Both the position numbers and the translations under genes were made by a program. A stretch of DNA of 64,000 nt from Parachryseolinea silvisoli (GTDB taxonomy: Bacteria; Bacteroidota; Bacteroidia; Cytophagales; Cyclobacteriaceae): positions 2,108,001 to 2,172,000 of the forward strand of contig NZ_JAIOAO010000001.1 in NCBI RefSeq assembly GCF_021190955.1, read 5' to 3'. The stretch's first letter is position 1. Each line of letters begins with the position of its first letter. The notes under the pieces were generated by a model. That model had not been told where the DNA came from. It was given only the letters and a program-made list of their open reading frames with translations, and searched no databases. Shown one piece after another: positions 9,901 through 18,721 of the stretch.

Positions 9901-10117
9901 AAAGCTCGGCTATACTATACCGTCTTCGCTCACACGCCGTGTGGGGTTGCAGTCGGCCACGGTGTCGCTCGTCGGTCGCAACCTGTGGATCATTCACAAA
10001 GACGCGCCACACATCGATCCGGAGACAGCGCTTAGCACCAGCAACGCGCAAGGCCTGGAAGACTTACAGCTGCCGACTACCCGCAGCTATGGTTTTAACA
10101 TTACGTTGAACTTTTAA
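6932..10117 (+). CDS. SusC/RagA family TonB-linked outer-membrane transporter
   Basis: 1061 residues. A signal peptide ends at SAWAQ (about residue 23). It is followed by a carboxypeptidase-regulatory-like domain (VEGTVIGTDGTPLPGANVIV), a TonB-box-like segment (LEEVVVTALGI) and the plug domain with the SusC signature region (GETSIAGNNQPLFVVDG, then SISVLKGPNAAALYGSRAANG). The remaining 800 residues are an outer-membrane barrel ending in the aromatic LNF. Together with the SusD-like lipoprotein it imports a bulky nutrient (glycan or peptide) using TonB energy. No sigma/anti-sigma pair or glycoside hydrolase lies nearby, so the substrate cannot be inferred. Confidence 0.95.
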   Translation: MEKFVRRICIVFFLLVTTSAWAQDKTVEGTVIGTDGTPLPGANVIVKGTTRGVQTDADGKFVLQVTPSDVLLFSYIGYKNVEVPVGNQSTITTTLQDDEGKLEEVVVTALGISKEKKSLGYTVQEVKSNQLSEARENNLVNALSGKVAGVRVTNSQGNLGSSRIVIRGETSIAGNNQPLFVVDGLPVDNSQLTKSDASRDFPNAISDINTEDIESISVLKGPNAAALYGSRAANGVIIINTKKGRGGKRGLGIAVTSGVTFERLLVLPDYQNVYGQGAGGEFSYVDGKGGGVNDGVDESWGPKMDGRLIPQFYSNGEAVPFLPHPDNVKDFFVTGHTINNGVAISGAKEGFDYRFSYNNSKQKGVVPNTDQTKNSFSVNASYTLHPKLVLSTSANFIRTESDNLPGTFGRRATSTMLQFTWFGRQVDINRLKDYKDADGNTFNWNNSYYSNPYWVAYENTVGQRRDRFFGNVNLNYKIVEGLTANFRTGNDLYNDRRKIRIAYGTNGTPFGSYQEIGYAVNENNTQFTLNYKKDLTPDFNLDVLGGANYQYRFQEENNQFAPRLAVKDVYTLNNSRDPLQSTNFYSRQKIYSLFASGQVGFRNYAFLNLTARNDWSSTLPSNNNSYFYPSVNASVVLSEALGFASNTVSFVKVRAGWSKVGKDADPYQLLNTYPFSVPFGSSPRLTVSDKYLNADLKPETTTSTEAGVEASFLDDRITVDASYYFTRSKNQILNVDVSPSTGYTSKLINAGEIENRGVELQLTGVPVITSGGFRWEVNVNWAKNVSKVVELDKEGFLQSYRLGSDGVEVRAGVGEPYGVLFGPGFLRNDKGQIVVSADGTPAIDPSNKVLGRFTPNWIGGINNAVSYKGISLSFLVDVRMGGQIYSGTRSTGLQTGVLAETLNGRDAEHGGLPYYFAGDDTGTTPVALPDHSASAPNGETVYHDGILFNGVTADGSPNTTIAPAPLYYKTLAVNGEYNTFDATFVKLREVKLGYTIPSSLTRRVGLQSATVSLVGRNLWIIHKDAPHIDPETALSTSNAQGLEDLQLPTTRSYGFNITLNF

Positions 10118-10129
10118 TTGACGATCTCT

Positions 10130-11569
10130 ATGAATACCCGATATATCAAAAACCTTATATCCCTTGTTGTTGTCGCGGCGCTGGCCGTGGCGTGTGGCGA
10201 CGACCTGACGGACACCAACATTAACCCAAACGAGGCGTTGCACCCTCAACCCGACTATTTGCTAACAAACGCGATCAAGGCGTCGGTAGACACCTACTGG
10301 GGCGTTGACAACAACATGAACAGCACATTGCTCTTTGTGCAGCACTTTGCCAAGATTCAGTACACAGACCCCGACCGATACCGGTACACGAACACCAGCT
10401 TTGAATCGACCTGGAAGGGTTTCTATTCTGTCGGCCTCGCCGACCTGGCCGAGATTACCACGCTGGCGGAAGAATCCGGTAACGATAACTACAAAGGCGT
10501 GGCGCTTATTTTGCGTTCGTGGCTGTTCGCCAACCTCACCGACCTTTACGGCGCGGTTCCCTATCGACAAGCTCTTCAAATAACGGATCAACTGGCACCG
10601 GGGTACGATGGCCAGGACGTTGTATACGCGGGAATCCTGGATGATTTGAAGACTGCGGTGGAGCTTCTCGATCCAGAGGGTGACGCTATCGCCGGTGACA
10701 TTCTATACAACGGCAAAATTGCCAACTGGATCAAGTTCGGCAACGCCTTACGCCTGCGTTACGCCCTGCGCATTGCCGATCAGGCGGAAGATAAAGCACG
10801 CGAGGTGATCACCGACCTGCAAGGTAAACCGATCATCAGCAGCAATGACGAACTTGCCCGCCTGGTATATTCCAGCTCGCCGAACCAGAATCCCATCGCC
10901 CTGAACTTTGAAACGCGTAACGACTACCGCGTCAGCCGCACGATGATAGAGACACTGCGTGCGCTGGGCGATCCGCGCCTGCCGGTGTTCGCCAGCCCAA
11001 CGGAGACCGCAACAGCCGAAGTTTATATCGGTGTGCCGAACGGCTTGACGAACGATGCCGCCAGTGACCTTGGCCTGGCCAAAACATCGAAGCCTGGTTC
11101 TTATTTCTTACGATCGGAAGCGCCGGGAGTCGTGCTGAGCTATTCGGAAGTATTGTTCAACCAAGCCGAAGCGGTAGAACGCGAATTTATTACCGGTGAT
11201 GCCGAAGCGTTGTACGAACAGGCTATTACCGCGTCGTTGCAACAGTTTGGCATTATAAACACAACGGTCATCAACGATTACCTGGACCAACCGGCGGTAC
11301 AATACAACGCGGCAAATTACCGCGAGTCTATCGGCACGCAGAAGTGGATCGCCTTGTTCGGTCAGGGCACCGAGGCCTTTTGCGAGTGGCGACGCTTGGA
11401 TTATCCGCAGCTAACGCCCGCGGTGAATGGTGTGCTGAGTGGAAAAATCCCCGTACGGTTTATTTATCCGGGCAGTGAGCAGTCGCTGAATGGGAAAAGT
11501 TATCGCGATGCGGTGAATGTACAGGGCACCGATGCGTTGACTACCCGGTTGTGGTTTGATAAGCAATAG
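10130..11569 (+). CDS. SusD/RagB family nutrient-binding lipoprotein
   Basis: 479 residues from the ATG at 10130. An upstream TTG directly after the SusC stop codon is in frame but less likely. The signal peptide ends in the lipobox LAVAC, so the protein is an outer-membrane lipoprotein on the cell surface. The helical TPR-like fold is suggested by the early segment NPNEALHPQPDYLLTNAI and the late segment GTEAFCEWRRLDYPQL, both typical of the SusD-like group. It caps the SusC barrel and delivers substrate. It is the second gene of a two-gene operon closed by the terminator at 11590. Confidence 0.93.
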   Translation: MNTRYIKNLISLVVVAALAVACGDDLTDTNINPNEALHPQPDYLLTNAIKASVDTYWGVDNNMNSTLLFVQHFAKIQYTDPDRYRYTNTSFESTWKGFYSVGLADLAEITTLAEESGNDNYKGVALILRSWLFANLTDLYGAVPYRQALQITDQLAPGYDGQDVVYAGILDDLKTAVELLDPEGDAIAGDILYNGKIANWIKFGNALRLRYALRIADQAEDKAREVITDLQGKPIISSNDELARLVYSSSPNQNPIALNFETRNDYRVSRTMIETLRALGDPRLPVFASPTETATAEVYIGVPNGLTNDAASDLGLAKTSKPGSYFLRSEAPGVVLSYSEVLFNQAEAVEREFITGDAEALYEQAITASLQQFGIINTTVINDYLDQPAVQYNAANYRESIGTQKWIALFGQGTEAFCEWRRLDYPQLTPAVNGVLSGKIPVRFIYPGSEQSLNGKSYRDAVNVQGTDALTTRLWFDKQ

Positions 11570-11589
11570 GAAATACAGTCAAGTATAAA

Positions 11590-11624
11590 AAAGCCTGGAG
11601 TCTTCGCGACTCCAGGCTTTTTTA
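11590..11624. terminator. Bidirectional rho-independent terminator
   Basis: A perfect 10-bp stem, GCCTGGAGTC and GACTCCAGGC, around the loop TTCGC (11603-11607), flanked by A-run and T-run. It serves the SusD gene on the plus strand and the aldo/keto reductase, which ends at 11631, on the minus strand. Confidence 0.93.
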
Positions 11625-11630
11625 TACATT

Positions 11631-12614
11631 TTATTTCATCGACCTCAGCTTGGCGATATCTTCATCCGTCCTGTTGCCATGGACCTCGATCTTTTCCAGT
11701 TCTGCTTCGATGGCGGCATACTCGGCATCGGTCAACGTAACGGATGCAGCACCGAGGTTCTCCTCTATGCGCGCGGCGTTTCGTGAGCCGGGAATGGGTA
11801 CGATGAAATCTTTTTTGTGCAGCATCCACGCGAGAGAAATCTGTGCCGGGGTGGCATGTCTGGTCGCGGCGTATTGACGAATCACGTCCAGCAGCGGCTG
11901 GTTGGCGATCATGTTGTCCTTGTCAAAGCGGGTGATGACGCGGCGGGCGTCCATGCCGGTATAATTTGTCTCGGGGTCGACCTTGCCGGATAAAAATCCG
12001 TTGGCCAAAGGCGAGAAGGGCACAAAACCTATACCGAGCTCTTCACATACCGGGATAACGTCTTTCTCAAATTTGCGCTCCATGATGGAGTACTCACTTT
12101 GTATAGCCGTTAATGGCGTTACGGCATGTGCGCGTCGTATTTCTTCCGCAGTCGCCTGCGACTGCCCCCAACCTACTATTTTCCCTTCTTTGATGAACTC
12201 GCCCATGCAGTAGGCGATGTCTTCTACGGGAATGTCTTTGTTCACGCGGTGTTGATAATACAACTCGACGTGGTCTGTGCCCAGCCTCTTCAGCGAGTTC
12301 TCCAGCCGACTTCTTAATTCCTGCATCAATCGTCCCGTCGTATTGTATTCGGTGCCTTTTTCTGTCAGTAGGAATTTAGTGGCAATCACAACATTGTCGC
12401 GAAGATCTTTCAGCGCCTCTCCCACCAACTGCTCGTTGGCGCCCATGCCGTAGAGCTCGGCAGTGTCAAAGAATGTGCAACCCAGATCGTAGACGCGATG
12501 GATCAGGCGGATGGCCTCTTCCTTATCCGGCGCGGTGCCGTAGCCCATGCTGAGGCCCATGCAGCCGTAACCAATAGCTGATACTTCCAGCCCGTTTAAT
12601 TTTCTCTTCTTCAT
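11631..12614 (-). CDS. Aldo/keto reductase
   Basis: 327 residues, a TIM-barrel NADPH oxidoreductase of the YhdN/Tas-like branch. The start motif GYGCMGLSMGYG and the catalytic set are visible: Asp and Tyr in FFDTAELYG, Lys in VIATKF, His in YYQHR. The C-terminal NADP-binding region follows as IVPIPGSRNAARIEENLGA. It reduces aldehydes or ketones of unknown identity. An AraC-family gene starts 85 bp upstream on the same strand. That regulator probably controls this gene, a frequent pairing. Confidence 0.93.
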   Translation of the reverse strand: MKKRKLNGLEVSAIGYGCMGLSMGYGTAPDKEEAIRLIHRVYDLGCTFFDTAELYGMGANEQLVGEALKDLRDNVVIATKFLLTEKGTEYNTTGRLMQELRSRLENSLKRLGTDHVELYYQHRVNKDIPVEDIAYCMGEFIKEGKIVGWGQSQATAEEIRRAHAVTPLTAIQSEYSIMERKFEKDVIPVCEELGIGFVPFSPLANGFLSGKVDPETNYTGMDARRVITRFDKDNMIANQPLLDVIRQYAATRHATPAQISLAWMLHKKDFIVPIPGSRNAARIEENLGAASVTLTDAEYAAIEAELEKIEVHGNRTDEDIAKLRSMK

Positions 12615-12699
12615 ATTCTTTGTAGAATGATTATGCTTACAAAGCTCTGACGAAAAGAAGGGTCACTGGTAAAGACAATCAAACCAAGAAGTATGATTT

Positions 12700-13578
12700 T
12701 CAAACCTTGCCGATACGGTAGCCTTTGGGTGTGATGCCGGTCATGCGTTTGAAATAGTTGTTAAAATAGGTGGGGTATTCAAATCCCAGGCTGTAGGCAA
12801 TGTCGGCTATGCTGGAGTCGGTGTGTTGCAAAAGTGCCCTGGCTTCTGCTATGATCCGCTCGGCGATGACTACGGAGGTCGGTTTGCCTGTTACTGCTTT
12901 GACAGCGCGATTCAGGTAGTTGACATGTATCGACAGGCCTTCGGCAAAATCTTGTGGTGCGCGTAGCCTGAGCGGGGCATCGGCGCTTTCAATCGGGAAC
13001 TGCCGTTCTAACAGTTCCATAAACAAATGGGTGATGCGCGTAACGGCATTTTCCTGCGTGGGTTCGGGGGGCAGTGGCTGAATCGTTAATGCCTCGTGTA
13101 CAACCAGCTCAATACAGGCCTTGAGCAATTCTGCTTTTTGTGTATAGTCGCCGCGGTAAACGGTCAGCATGCGTTGGTACAGGCTCGCCATAAACGCAGC
13201 CTGCTCGGCATTCAGGTGTACCACGGGCATGGCGCCAAAGCGCATGAGCGGCGAGCTTTGTAACAATCGCTTACGTTCCCGGCCGGCCATAAAGGTTTCG
13301 GAAAAAACACAGGCGTAGCCTTTGCGCTCGGCGTGGTGAATGACCGAATGGGGTACCCGCGGATTGATCAGAATCAGGCACGTGTCGTTCACCTCGATCG
13401 TTTGGTCGCCGTAGGAAATCGTCATTTTGCCCGTGACGAACACGATCTTATAAAAATCACGACGGCTATGAGACTGCTGCGGGCTGCTGGAGCCGGAAAA
13501 CCTGTAGACTTTAAATCCCTTTACGTTTAAATCCGACGCGTGCAATCCTGCACCTTTCGATACCGTGCCTGTAGTCAT
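12700..13578 (-). CDS. AraC family transcriptional regulator
   Basis: 292 residues. The N-terminal cupin-like domain includes FYKIVFVTGKMTISYGDQTI. The C-terminal 100 residues carry the double helix-turn-helix: LSIHVNYLNRAVKAVTGKP for the first and the conserved IADIAYSLGFEYPTYFNNYF for the second, followed by TGITPKGYR. It likely acts as an activator of the downstream aldo/keto reductase, with which it may form an operon. The inducer is not known. Confidence 0.93.
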   Translation of the reverse strand: MTTGTVSKGAGLHASDLNVKGFKVYRFSGSSSPQQSHSRRDFYKIVFVTGKMTISYGDQTIEVNDTCLILINPRVPHSVIHHAERKGYACVFSETFMAGRERKRLLQSSPLMRFGAMPVVHLNAEQAAFMASLYQRMLTVYRGDYTQKAELLKACIELVVHEALTIQPLPPEPTQENAVTRITHLFMELLERQFPIESADAPLRLRAPQDFAEGLSIHVNYLNRAVKAVTGKPTSVVIAERIIAEARALLQHTDSSIADIAYSLGFEYPTYFNNYFKRMTGITPKGYRIGKV

Positions 13579-13651
13579 TCGGTAAAGTTAATAAAATCAA
13601 TCCTCAACTATCGCTCTATCAGAATTACCATCCAGGTGTCCGGCAGGAAGA

Positions 13652-15583
13652 TCAGCCCAGTTTCCCGATAAACTCATCCAGGTCTTCTTCTTTGGTGAGA
13701 CCCAGTTTTATTTTGATGCGATAGCGGGACATTAATATACTCTTTGGGGCAACGGCCAGGCGTTGCGCTATCTCTTTGTTCGTTAAACCGATGGAGATGT
13801 ACGCACAATGCTTGAGATCGAGGCGGGAGAGCGTGTCGTTGGACTTCTGTCTAAGTTGCTCGAAGAACTCCGGGCGTACCGAATCGAACTCGGCCCGGTT
13901 GGCGGCAAAGGATTCGTCTGTTTTTTTGTTTTGATCGATGATGCTGTTGATCTGCCGCACGATGGTCTGATCTTTGGTCGATGCCTCGATCTTCTTTTGC
14001 ACGGTCTGTAAGAGCTCGTCTTTCTGCTCGATCTGCAAGCTGCCGGCCAGCAGGTCTTTTTGTAACCGTCCCTGACGCTCATGCATCAGTTTTTGCTCAG
14101 CCTGCAAGCGCAGGGCCTCTTCTTCTTTCAGCCGGGCTTTTAATTCTGCCTCCAGTTTCTCGAGGGCCAATTGTTTATTTTCCTGTTGCTTGAGCTGGGC
14201 CATGAGCGCGGCGTCCTCCTTTTCTACTTCCAGCAATTTCTTTTGTTGCAACGTTACCTTCAAGCGCGAGCGGAGCGACCACAACAAGAGCAGCAACACC
14301 AGCGCTATGGTAACCGACAATGCAATGTACACACGGTTGAGCCTTTCATTCAGGGCATTGGCTTGCTGGAGCGATGCCAGGGCCGCCTGATCTTTTTCAG
14401 ATTGGTATTGTGTTTCCAGTTTTTTTACGATGCCCAATCGTTCGGCATCGAACAACGCTTCGTATACCCTGTGATAGTCGTGATAGTATCGAAATGCCTT
14501 TTGATAGTCGCCCTGTTTCTCGGCTACTTCCACGAGCTTTTCCAACACCTTGCTCTTGAGCCTGCTCCGCTTCACGCTGTCGGCCTCTTGTATGGCCGTC
14601 AGACCGGAAAGTAGAATCTGCTCTGCCTTCTTGAAGTTGCCCCGGCCCAGCTCATACTCGCTCAACATGCCATAGCACATGGAGGTTACCGCCGACTGCC
14701 CGGTTGCCGAAGAGGACTTCATGGCAATCCCAACATAACGATCGATCGAATCCTGAGCATGATGACCGATCGGGTACTGCTGGTACAACCCTGCGACGTG
14801 GAGCGCAACGATCGGCAGCATCTTTTGAAATACCATTTTGTCTCCATGCTTCAGGTAAACCTCCACGCCTTTACGAAAATGCAGCAACGCTGTATCCAGC
14901 AACGGTAGTTTCCGCTCATCCTTTTGAAACATGTTTAAGTAATAGCTGGCGAGCACCTGGTGGGCTGAAGCGATGTTATCCAGATCGCCGCTTTTCCGGG
15001 CAGTTTCCAGGCACAGCCTGCCATATTTACCTTGCTGCGGCAGATCTTTCCAGTTGCCGTGCGCCGTGGACAGGGCATAGTATATCGAGGATTCGTAGTT
15101 GAAAGAATTCGTACCGTCCAAGTTCCTCAGGGCTTCCATGAAGCCGCCTACAGCCTCCTGAAATTTTCCTTCTATATTTTGAAGCCAGGCTTTGCGGAAC
15201 CAGGCAATTCCTAACGGCCGTTTTTGGCGGGACTGCCGCGCATAATAAAACGCACTATCGAGGGTGGCGTAGGCGGCGGGCTCGCCGTCACCGTTGTAAT
15301 ACCGCAACATCGACAGGATTGAATATGCAAACGATGTAGTGGCCGGGTCTTTCAATTTCCAGGCACGTTGCACGGCGTCCTGCGCAATCCCCAGCCCCTC
15401 GGCTGCGTCGGTCCTGGAATGGGCCCGCGCCAGTAGCGCCATGGTGACAATATGCTCCTGGGGCGAAAGGTCGTTGCGTAATAATGCCTGGCGTAATGAG
15501 TCTATGAGCAGGGTTTGGCCGCTGGCCGGTTGCAGTACAGTAACCAATAGCGCGACAACTACAAAAATGGACCGTATATACAT
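13652..15583 (-). CDS. TPR-containing membrane regulator with C-terminal LuxR-type HTH
   Basis: 643 residues from the ATG at 15583, chosen because it begins a signal peptide (MYIRSIFVVVALLVTVLQPA). The periplasmic part holds tetratricopeptide-like repeats. A single membrane segment at about residues 417-437 (YIALSVTIALVLLLLLW) is followed by a long Lys/Glu/Gln coiled coil and a cytosolic helix-turn-helix (GLTNKEIAQRLAVAPKSILM, then IKIKLGLTKEEDL). This layout is a one-component signalling protein frequent in Bacteroidota: periplasmic repeats sense something and the DNA-binding end responds. Target genes are unknown and the gene is monocistronic. Confidence 0.88.
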   Translation of the reverse strand: MYIRSIFVVVALLVTVLQPASGQTLLIDSLRQALLRNDLSPQEHIVTMALLARAHSRTDAAEGLGIAQDAVQRAWKLKDPATTSFAYSILSMLRYYNGDGEPAAYATLDSAFYYARQSRQKRPLGIAWFRKAWLQNIEGKFQEAVGGFMEALRNLDGTNSFNYESSIYYALSTAHGNWKDLPQQGKYGRLCLETARKSGDLDNIASAHQVLASYYLNMFQKDERKLPLLDTALLHFRKGVEVYLKHGDKMVFQKMLPIVALHVAGLYQQYPIGHHAQDSIDRYVGIAMKSSSATGQSAVTSMCYGMLSEYELGRGNFKKAEQILLSGLTAIQEADSVKRSRLKSKVLEKLVEVAEKQGDYQKAFRYYHDYHRVYEALFDAERLGIVKKLETQYQSEKDQAALASLQQANALNERLNRVYIALSVTIALVLLLLLWSLRSRLKVTLQQKKLLEVEKEDAALMAQLKQQENKQLALEKLEAELKARLKEEEALRLQAEQKLMHERQGRLQKDLLAGSLQIEQKDELLQTVQKKIEASTKDQTIVRQINSIIDQNKKTDESFAANRAEFDSVRPEFFEQLRQKSNDTLSRLDLKHCAYISIGLTNKEIAQRLAVAPKSILMSRYRIKIKLGLTKEEDLDEFIGKLG

Positions 15584-15785
15584 TGTATACGAATGAAAGG
15601 GTTTGTTTATGGAGCACGACGATGGCATGTAGTATCTACAAACCATACACAATGATACAAAACTACACATCTACCGTCGTTATCCGGGTGTTTTAGCGGT
15701 TGTGTAGATCATTTGTAGTAGTTCAAATCCTACTACCAGATGCCACGCTCTGGCCCAAAGATGCTGAGACGGGAAAGGTCAAAAT

Positions 15786-15810
15786 AAGAAAGCCCGCGCG
15801 CAGCGCAGGC
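15786..15810 (-). terminator. Rho-independent terminator of the universal stress protein gene
   Basis: Read on the minus strand, GCCTGCG pairs with CGCGGGC (one G-T pair) around the loop CTGCG, and TTTCTTATTTT follows. It lies about 40 bp past the stop of the gene at 15849. Confidence 0.65.
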
Positions 15811-15848
15811 GATTCTTTTTCATTACCGATAAAAGTGGAAATCGAGTT

Positions 15849-16670
15849 TTAATGGAGATTTGGCAATACCAGCAACGGCACACGCGTCCGCAATGCCATC
15901 TCACGCGTGGCACTGCCTTTCAGGAACAATTCCCAAAAGCCAGCCTTGTGGGGCACCATCACCAGCAAGTCCGCGTTCCAAGCCTTTACACCTTGCATGA
16001 TGCCGTTCCCAACGCTGGGGTTATCGATCACACTATATGTATGATCTACATCTTCCAGCAGCATGTCCACAGCCAGAATCTGATCCCCGACCGCGGCCAA
16101 CGCGGGTTCCTTTTTTGTCTCGACGTGAAGTATCTGAAGCTTGGCTTCAAATTTCCGGGTGAGCTCTTTCAGTAGCTCCAGATGGTTGTCCTCGCTCAGG
16201 TAGCTGTACTCGCATGCGTACAGGATCCGCTTGACACCCTGAAACGGAATGTCATTCGGTACGACCAGCAGGGGGAACTTCAGGCTTCGGATCGCGGCGG
16301 TAGTGGTGTTTCCAAAGAGCTTGTATTCCAGGAGGCTGCTATCCATGCCCATGACGACCAAATCTACGGGACGGCTGGCTACGTATTCCGCCAGTGCCTC
16401 GACGGTATCAGCTGTTTTGCTCACGCCGCTTACCTGTACCTGGTATTGGAAGGCCGTCACCAAGGCCAGCTCGCGCAGGCGATTTTCATTATTCCGAATG
16501 ATCTGGTCGATAGCATCGGGAGTTACGAGCGAATTACTAACATGAACACTGGGGTGATAAACATTCAACAGCACCAGTTCAGCATTAAATGTACGGGCCA
16601 AATTGGCTCCAAATTGAAGCGCATTATTGGCGGTGGCGGAATAATCGGTAGCGACTACAATCGTTTTCAT
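15849..16670 (-). CDS. Universal stress protein, two UspA domains
   Basis: 273 residues made of two tandem Usp folds. The first begins MKTIVVATDYSATANNALQFG and reaches VDLVVMGMDSSLLEYKLFGN, then FPLLVVPNDIPF. The second begins GVKRILYACEYSYL and ends with LLVMVPHKAGFWELFLKGS and VPLLVLPN. The classical ATP motif G-2x-G-9x-G-S/T is not well kept in either half, so it may belong to the non-nucleotide-binding group. It is a cytosolic stress-survival protein. Its gene is monocistronic and is divergent from the SDR gene. Confidence 0.92.
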   Translation of the reverse strand: MKTIVVATDYSATANNALQFGANLARTFNAELVLLNVYHPSVHVSNSLVTPDAIDQIIRNNENRLRELALVTAFQYQVQVSGVSKTADTVEALAEYVASRPVDLVVMGMDSSLLEYKLFGNTTTAAIRSLKFPLLVVPNDIPFQGVKRILYACEYSYLSEDNHLELLKELTRKFEAKLQILHVETKKEPALAAVGDQILAVDMLLEDVDHTYSVIDNPSVGNGIMQGVKAWNADLLVMVPHKAGFWELFLKGSATREMALRTRVPLLVLPNLH

Positions 16671-16858
16671 GGCGAATTGATTTAATACTTAAATAAACTA
16701 CTCATGCGCAGGACTGCCCATGACACCCCTCAGCCTGGAGCCTGACATTTGTCGGCTTATTCCCGGAATCCCGAAAAAGCATACAACTTCCCCGAATTCG
16801 TGTTATCCGCAGGCGAACCGTGCACGCCAACTTTGCATCATCATTAATCGCAAAAGAA

Positions 16859-17674
16859 ATGAACAAGACAATTTTAATTACCGGTGCAAGCAGTGGTATT
16901 GGAAAAGCAACGGCCCAACTGTTTCAATCAAAAGGATGGAATGTAATCGCTACGATGCGGAAGCCTGAAACCGATACGGAACTCGGGACACTGCCCAATG
17001 TCCTGGTGACTGCGTTGGATGTTCTGAACCTGGACTCTATTCGCACCGCCGTGGCCGAGGGTATTCGGAAATTTGGAAAAATCGATGCCTTGCTGAACAA
17101 TGCAGGGTATGGTGCCTTCGGCACAATAGAGTCGTTTTCAAGAGAAAAAATCACTCGCCAGTTCGATACGAATGTGATCGGGCTGTTGGACGTTACAAAG
17201 GAGGTGCTTCCACATTTCCGTCAGAACAAAAGTGGTGTGATCATTAACATTTCTTCCATTGGTGGCAAGATGACCTTTCCATTAGGTGCTTTGTATCACG
17301 GAACAAAGTTTGCCGTGGAGGGCATTTCCGAAGCATTAAGCTACGAAGTGGAAGAGTTTGGCGGGAAAGTAAAGATCATCGAGCCGGGTGCTATTGCCAC
17401 CGATTTCGCGGGGCGCTCGTTAGACTTTAGCCACGATGAGGCCCAAACAGAATACCAACGCATTGTCGGAAACGTACTCACGGGCATGCCGGCGTTCTTT
17501 GCCAACGCTTCCCCCGCCAGTGTGGTGGCCGGGGTTATCTATGAAGCTGCAACCGATGGCAGCCATCAACTGCGCTACGCGGCGGGAGAAGATGCCATAG
17601 CCATACTGGCCAGCCGTCAACAAACTGACGATGAATCTTTTATAAAAGGAATAAAAACACAGTTCGGACTTTAA
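16859..17674 (+). CDS. SDR family oxidoreductase
   Basis: 271 residues from the ATG at 16859, which begins directly with the cofactor motif TGASSGIGKA. The other family marks are present: NNAGYGAFG, the catalytic Ser in NISSIGG, and YHGTK with Tyr and Lys. The end of the protein matches the group annotated as retinol-dehydrogenase-like or generic SDRs. It is a classical short-chain NAD(P)H dehydrogenase with unknown substrate. An AraC gene follows on the same strand after a perfect palindrome, so the pair may be functionally linked. Confidence 0.92.
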   Translation: MNKTILITGASSGIGKATAQLFQSKGWNVIATMRKPETDTELGTLPNVLVTALDVLNLDSIRTAVAEGIRKFGKIDALLNNAGYGAFGTIESFSREKITRQFDTNVIGLLDVTKEVLPHFRQNKSGVIINISSIGGKMTFPLGALYHGTKFAVEGISEALSYEVEEFGGKVKIIEPGAIATDFAGRSLDFSHDEAQTEYQRIVGNVLTGMPAFFANASPASVVAGVIYEAATDGSHQLRYAAGEDAIAILASRQQTDDESFIKGIKTQFGL

Positions 17675-17699
17675 CCACCGAGACGAAAGTTATCTATCT

Positions 17700-17741
17700 T
17701 TAAGTATAGTGTCGTAGCAGGTGCTACGACACTATACTTAA
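17700..17741. repeat. Perfect 20-bp inverted repeat with 2-nt centre
   Basis: The arms at 17700-17719 and 17722-17741 are exact reverse complements (start TTAAGTATAG, end CTATACTTAA) separated by GG. As RNA it would form a long hairpin with a 4-nt loop but has no T-run after it. It lies 25 bp past the SDR stop and 12 bp before the AraC start, so it could be a terminator, an operator for the AraC gene or a small palindromic repeat. Confidence 0.7.
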
Positions 17742-17753
17742 CCCTATCATTGT

Positions 17754-18665
17754 ATGAGTGTATACTACCACATGCAGACGATCTCCGATCTGTTCAAATT
17801 CTTTCAATTGGATCGTCCTATTCTGCATCCGTTAATTGCCGTAGTCGATTTCAGTCAGGTGAATGAGCAAGTATACGGTGAAACTAAAGTGTCCACCGAT
17901 TTCTATTCCTTGATCTGTAAGAACTACAACCGCACCAACGTAAAGTATGGTCGCAAACCGGTTGACTTTCAAGATGGAAGTTTGATCTGTTTAGCGCCCA
18001 ATCAGGCCCTGGAAATGGATAATGAAACGGAAGGAACTCCTGCGCTGCGCGGATGGGGTTTGTTTTTTCATCCGGATCTGATCCGGGCTACGTCGTTGAA
18101 CGACAAGATGAACGACTACAATTTCTTTTCGTACGAAGTGTCGGAGGCCCTTCATTTATCCGAGAAGGAAAAAGCTACGCTATGCGATTGTGTTCTAAAA
18201 ATCGAAAACGAATTACAGGAGAACATCGACACCCACAGCCAGAACATTATCGTTTCAACCATTGAATTGCTACTGAACTATTGCACTCGGTTTTATGGAA
18301 GACAATTTATCACCCGGGAAAGCACACATAATTCCGTGGTGGCACAGATAGAAAAAATGTTACGAGAGTATTTCAAAAGAAATGACATCCACGGACAGGG
18401 CTTGCCGACTGTAAAGCATTTAGCGGAACAAGTACACCTGTCACCAAGCTATCTGAGCGACCTTCTTAAAAAAGAAACCGGTAAAAACGCACAAGACCAT
18501 ATACACTTTTATTTGATGGAAGAAGCCAAAAGCATTCTATTAAGTACCGATAAGTCGGTGAGTGAAATAGCCTACTCATTGGGATTCGAGTATCCTCAAT
18601 ATTTTAATAAGCTTTTTAAGCAAAAAACCGGGAAGACTCCGGTTGAATTTAGAAGTATGAATTAA
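17754..18665 (+). CDS. AraC family transcriptional regulator
   Basis: 303 residues. The N-terminal half is an AraC cupin-like sensor domain. The C-terminal half has the two helix-turn-helix motifs: VKHLAEQVHLSPSYLSDLLK with KETGKN, then VSEIAYSLGFEYPQYFNKLF with KQKTGKTPVEFR. The start at 17754 lies close behind the palindrome at 17700. It probably regulates the preceding SDR gene, although the two are in the same direction with SDR first. Confidence 0.93.
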   Translation: MSVYYHMQTISDLFKFFQLDRPILHPLIAVVDFSQVNEQVYGETKVSTDFYSLICKNYNRTNVKYGRKPVDFQDGSLICLAPNQALEMDNETEGTPALRGWGLFFHPDLIRATSLNDKMNDYNFFSYEVSEALHLSEKEKATLCDCVLKIENELQENIDTHSQNIIVSTIELLLNYCTRFYGRQFITRESTHNSVVAQIEKMLREYFKRNDIHGQGLPTVKHLAEQVHLSPSYLSDLLKKETGKNAQDHIHFYLMEEAKSILLSTDKSVSEIAYSLGFEYPQYFNKLFKQKTGKTPVEFRSMN

Positions 18666-18721
18666 GGCAAATTTTCGCGGCGTTGTTGACACGCCCGGTC
18701 AGTCCGAAAATACCATATCGC

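Noticed and set aside
11590-11624. Palindrome after the SusD gene as another REP-like copy
   Set aside because: Its arms (GCCTGGAGTC) differ from the REP family and it has A- and T-runs on both sides, so it is an ordinary bidirectional terminator.
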